Positions 4,686 to 6,446 of a stretch of DNA of 6,446 bases are shown here, piece by piece. The position numbers and the translations under genes were made by a program. Numbering within the stretch: position 1 is the first letter of the stretch; the number at the start of each line of letters is the position of its first letter. The notes under the pieces were generated by a model. The model saw only the letters and a list, made by a program, of their open reading frames with translations. It had not been told where the DNA came from and did not search any database. Origin of the DNA: Desulfobacteraceae bacterium (lineage in GTDB: Bacteria > Desulfobacterota > Desulfobacteria > Desulfobacterales > JAUWMJ01); contig JAUWOH010000182.1 of NCBI GenBank assembly GCA_030612225.1, forward strand, positions 1-6,446, given 5' to 3'.

Positions 4686-6446
4686 ATGTTTGCTAATTTT
4701 ATTTATTTCATTGTTGTACTTCTCATTTATACTACTTATCAGCCTCCGGAAAAAACAAATTTCGGCCCCTTTGAAACTTTATTTTTATTTTTTTGCCTTA
4801 TTTTTATATTTGCTTCCATTACCCGTCTTCAATTTCACAAGCTCGAAAAACAGATTTCAAAAAACAAATTTTCTTTCCTGGTTTATAAATTCGATGCAAT
4901 AATGACCCGACAGTCCATAGCGTCAATCCTGCTTTTTGGCATTAACATTTACGGTCTTAACCTTCCCTCATTTTTTATAAACCTGCCTGTTTTTTCGGCA
5001 TTTCCCACTTTTACTGCACTTTTTTTTCTTGGAATCTTTATTTGCTACCTTTCCATTATTTGGGCTTCTGCTCATAAATCATACAGGATGCTCTTCAAAA
5101 CCGACGATTCCAGGCAGTCATATGTATGGTCAAACATTTCATTTTCAATTCCAGTGCTCTTGCCTTGGCTTTTATTATCAGGAATATTGGATTTTATTAA
5201 TTCATTGCCATTTGAACTTCCGAAACAGCTTCTTGCAACCACCGAAGGTCAGGTTATCTATTTTTTGATTTTTCTTTTTGCCATTGCCATAATCGGACCG
5301 GCTATTATCCAGAAATTCTGGAGATGTAAACCACTTGAAAATGGGCCTGATCGAAGTCGGATCGAATTTCTGTGCAAAAAAGCCGGCTTAAAATATGCCA
5401 ACATATTATATTGGCCGGCATTCGGAAGCAGGATGATTACTGCAGGTGTTATGGGACTTGTTAAAAAATTCCGTTACATTCTCGTCACCGGCCCTCTTCT
5501 TAATTTTCTGGAACCTGATGAGATTGATTCCGTTATTGCCCATGAAATCGGGCATATAAAAAGAAAGCATCTTATATTTTATCTTGTCTTTTTTGCAGGC
5601 TACATGCTTTTATCATATGCCCTTTATGACCTGATTATTTATTTTATTCTTTTTACAGAACCTGTGCTTAAAATTATAACCGGCATGGGTTTAAATCGGA
5701 CTACTGCGACCTCAATCATATTCAGCATAGCTGAGATTTGTATTTTTCTAATCTATTTCCGTTATGTTTTTGGGTATTTTATGCGTAACTTCGAACGCCA
5801 GGCTGACTGTTATGTATATACATTGTTTGATACTGCAAAACCCTTAATTTCAACATTTAATAAGATTACCGCAACAAGCGGACAGTCTCCGGACAGACCA
5901 AACTGGCACCATTTCAGCATAACAGAGAGGATAGGTTATCTTGAGAAGTGTGAAGCAGACAGAACATTTATTGTACGGCATGACAGGAAGATACATAAAA
6001 GTATAGCAGTTTATTTTGCAGCACTTATATTAGTAGGGATCATCGGCTACAGCCTGAATTTTGGTGCAGCAGGAAAGCAGCTAAGCAATCATTTTATTGA
6101 AAAAATCATATTCAAAGAACTCGAAAAATCACCTAACGACCCGAATCTTTACCAGACTCTTGGTGATATTTATTATAATGCAAATAACTATAACGGAGTA
6201 AAACAGGCATACGAAAAAGCAATAGCCCTTAATCCTGATAATCCGCATGTTTTAAATAATCTTGCCTGGCTTTATGCAACATGTGAAGACTTAAGTTTTC
6301 GCAACTCCATAAGGGCTTTAAAACTCTCAAAAAAAGCCGTAACCTTACTTAAGGCACCGCATATTTTAGACACCCTTGCCGAAAGTTATTTTGTTAACGG
6401 AAAATATGAAAAAGCAATTGCAGCGGAACTTCATGCCCTTGAATTA
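4686..6446 (+). CDS. Polytopic membrane M48-family zinc protease with C-terminal TPRs (3' end outside window)
   Basis: The frame from ATG 4686 is open to the window end: 587 codons, no stop, so the C-terminus is missing. The protein is membrane-embedded. Hydrophobic segments lie near residues 3-18, 31-46, 77-95, 107-128, 151-170, 189-209, 296-326, 342-365 and 439-458. The zinc site is HEIGH (286-290), following LVTGPLLNFLEPDEIDSVIA as in M48 proteases, and the third ligand is likely E370 in NFERQAD (368-374). HHFSITERIGYL (408-419) fits the conserved block after it. Thus a Ste24/HtpX-like intramembrane metalloprotease core is followed by tetratricopeptide repeats (485-518, then about 519-555 and 556-587 onward), which probably bind protein partners outside or at the membrane. 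An in-frame TAG at 4674-4676 makes ATG 4686 the first possible ATG; AGGG (4675-4678) is a weak ribosome site 7 nt away. Substrate unknown. It could aid membrane protein quality control. Confidence 0.88.
   Translation, partial: MFANFIYFIVVLLIYTTYQPPEKTNFGPFETLFLFFCLIFIFASITRLQFHKLEKQISKNKFSFLVYKFDAIMTRQSIASILLFGINIYGLNLPSFFINLPVFSAFPTFTALFFLGIFICYLSIIWASAHKSYRMLFKTDDSRQSYVWSNISFSIPVLLPWLLLSGILDFINSLPFELPKQLLATTEGQVIYFLIFLFAIAIIGPAIIQKFWRCKPLENGPDRSRIEFLCKKAGLKYANILYWPAFGSRMITAGVMGLVKKFRYILVTGPLLNFLEPDEIDSVIAHEIGHIKRKHLIFYLVFFAGYMLLSYALYDLIIYFILFTEPVLKIITGMGLNRTTATSIIFSIAEICIFLIYFRYVFGYFMRNFERQADCYVYTLFDTAKPLISTFNKITATSGQSPDRPNWHHFSITERIGYLEKCEADRTFIVRHDRKIHKSIAVYFAALILVGIIGYSLNFGAAGKQLSNHFIEKIIFKELEKSPNDPNLYQTLGDIYYNANNYNGVKQAYEKAIALNPDNPHVLNNLAWLYATCEDLSFRNSIRALKLSKKAVTLLKAPHILDTLAESYFVNGKYEKAIAAELHALEL

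Noticed and set aside
4658..4687. TTGTAA ... TATTAT as a promoter for the M48 gene
   Set aside because: The -10 element would overlap the ATG at 4686, so it could not drive translation from that start.
4690..4902. Small + strand open frame rich in Leu/Phe, and another at 5029-5268
   Set aside because: Both lie inside the M48 protease gene in a different frame. The protease frame has conserved zinc motifs and runs open for 587 codons.

Overview
The window reads as chromosomal DNA from an AT-rich bacterium. A sulfate-reducing or related Desulfobacterota lineage is my best guess. The supports are the Desulfobacterota-like cobalamin riboswitch and CobT, a fused ATP-sulfurylase/APS-kinase, a QueH-type epoxyqueuosine reductase, and a membrane M48 protease with TPRs. 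None of these is diagnostic, so the taxonomy is inference. All recognised genes lie on the + strand.

Layout: (1) Positions 1-112 are the 3' end of a cobalamin riboswitch with its terminator; the 5' part of the aptamer lies outside the window. (2) cobT (162-1241) is the gene it controls. (3) A 157-nt gap carries a plausible sigma70-type promoter. (4) The bifunctional sat-apsK (1399-3114) makes PAPS from sulfate if both domains work, but its sulfurylase active-site motifs are unusual. (5) A 139-nt gap is filled by a long imperfect palindrome built from GTTCA-type units. (6) A tightly coupled pair follows: a YggS/PLPBP-family PLP-binding protein (3254-3937) and QueH (3934-4464). Both use TTG starts and they overlap by 4 nt. 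(7) A 221-nt gap holds a second, more degenerate GTTCA-type palindrome. (8) A large gene (4686 to beyond the window end) encodes a polytopic M48 zinc protease with C-terminal TPRs. It has no stop inside the window.

The genes do not form one pathway. CobT works in the lower-ligand step of B12 assembly under B12 control. Sat-ApsK would supply activated sulfate. YggS handles PLP homeostasis, QueH finishes queuosine in tRNA, and the M48 protein probably acts in membrane protein quality control. Most content is ordinary housekeeping. I see no evidence for a new multi-gene system. The items most worth a second look are the rewritten sulfate-binding motifs of the sulfurylase domain, the two GTTCA-repeat palindromes bracketing yggS-queH, and the M48-TPR architecture.
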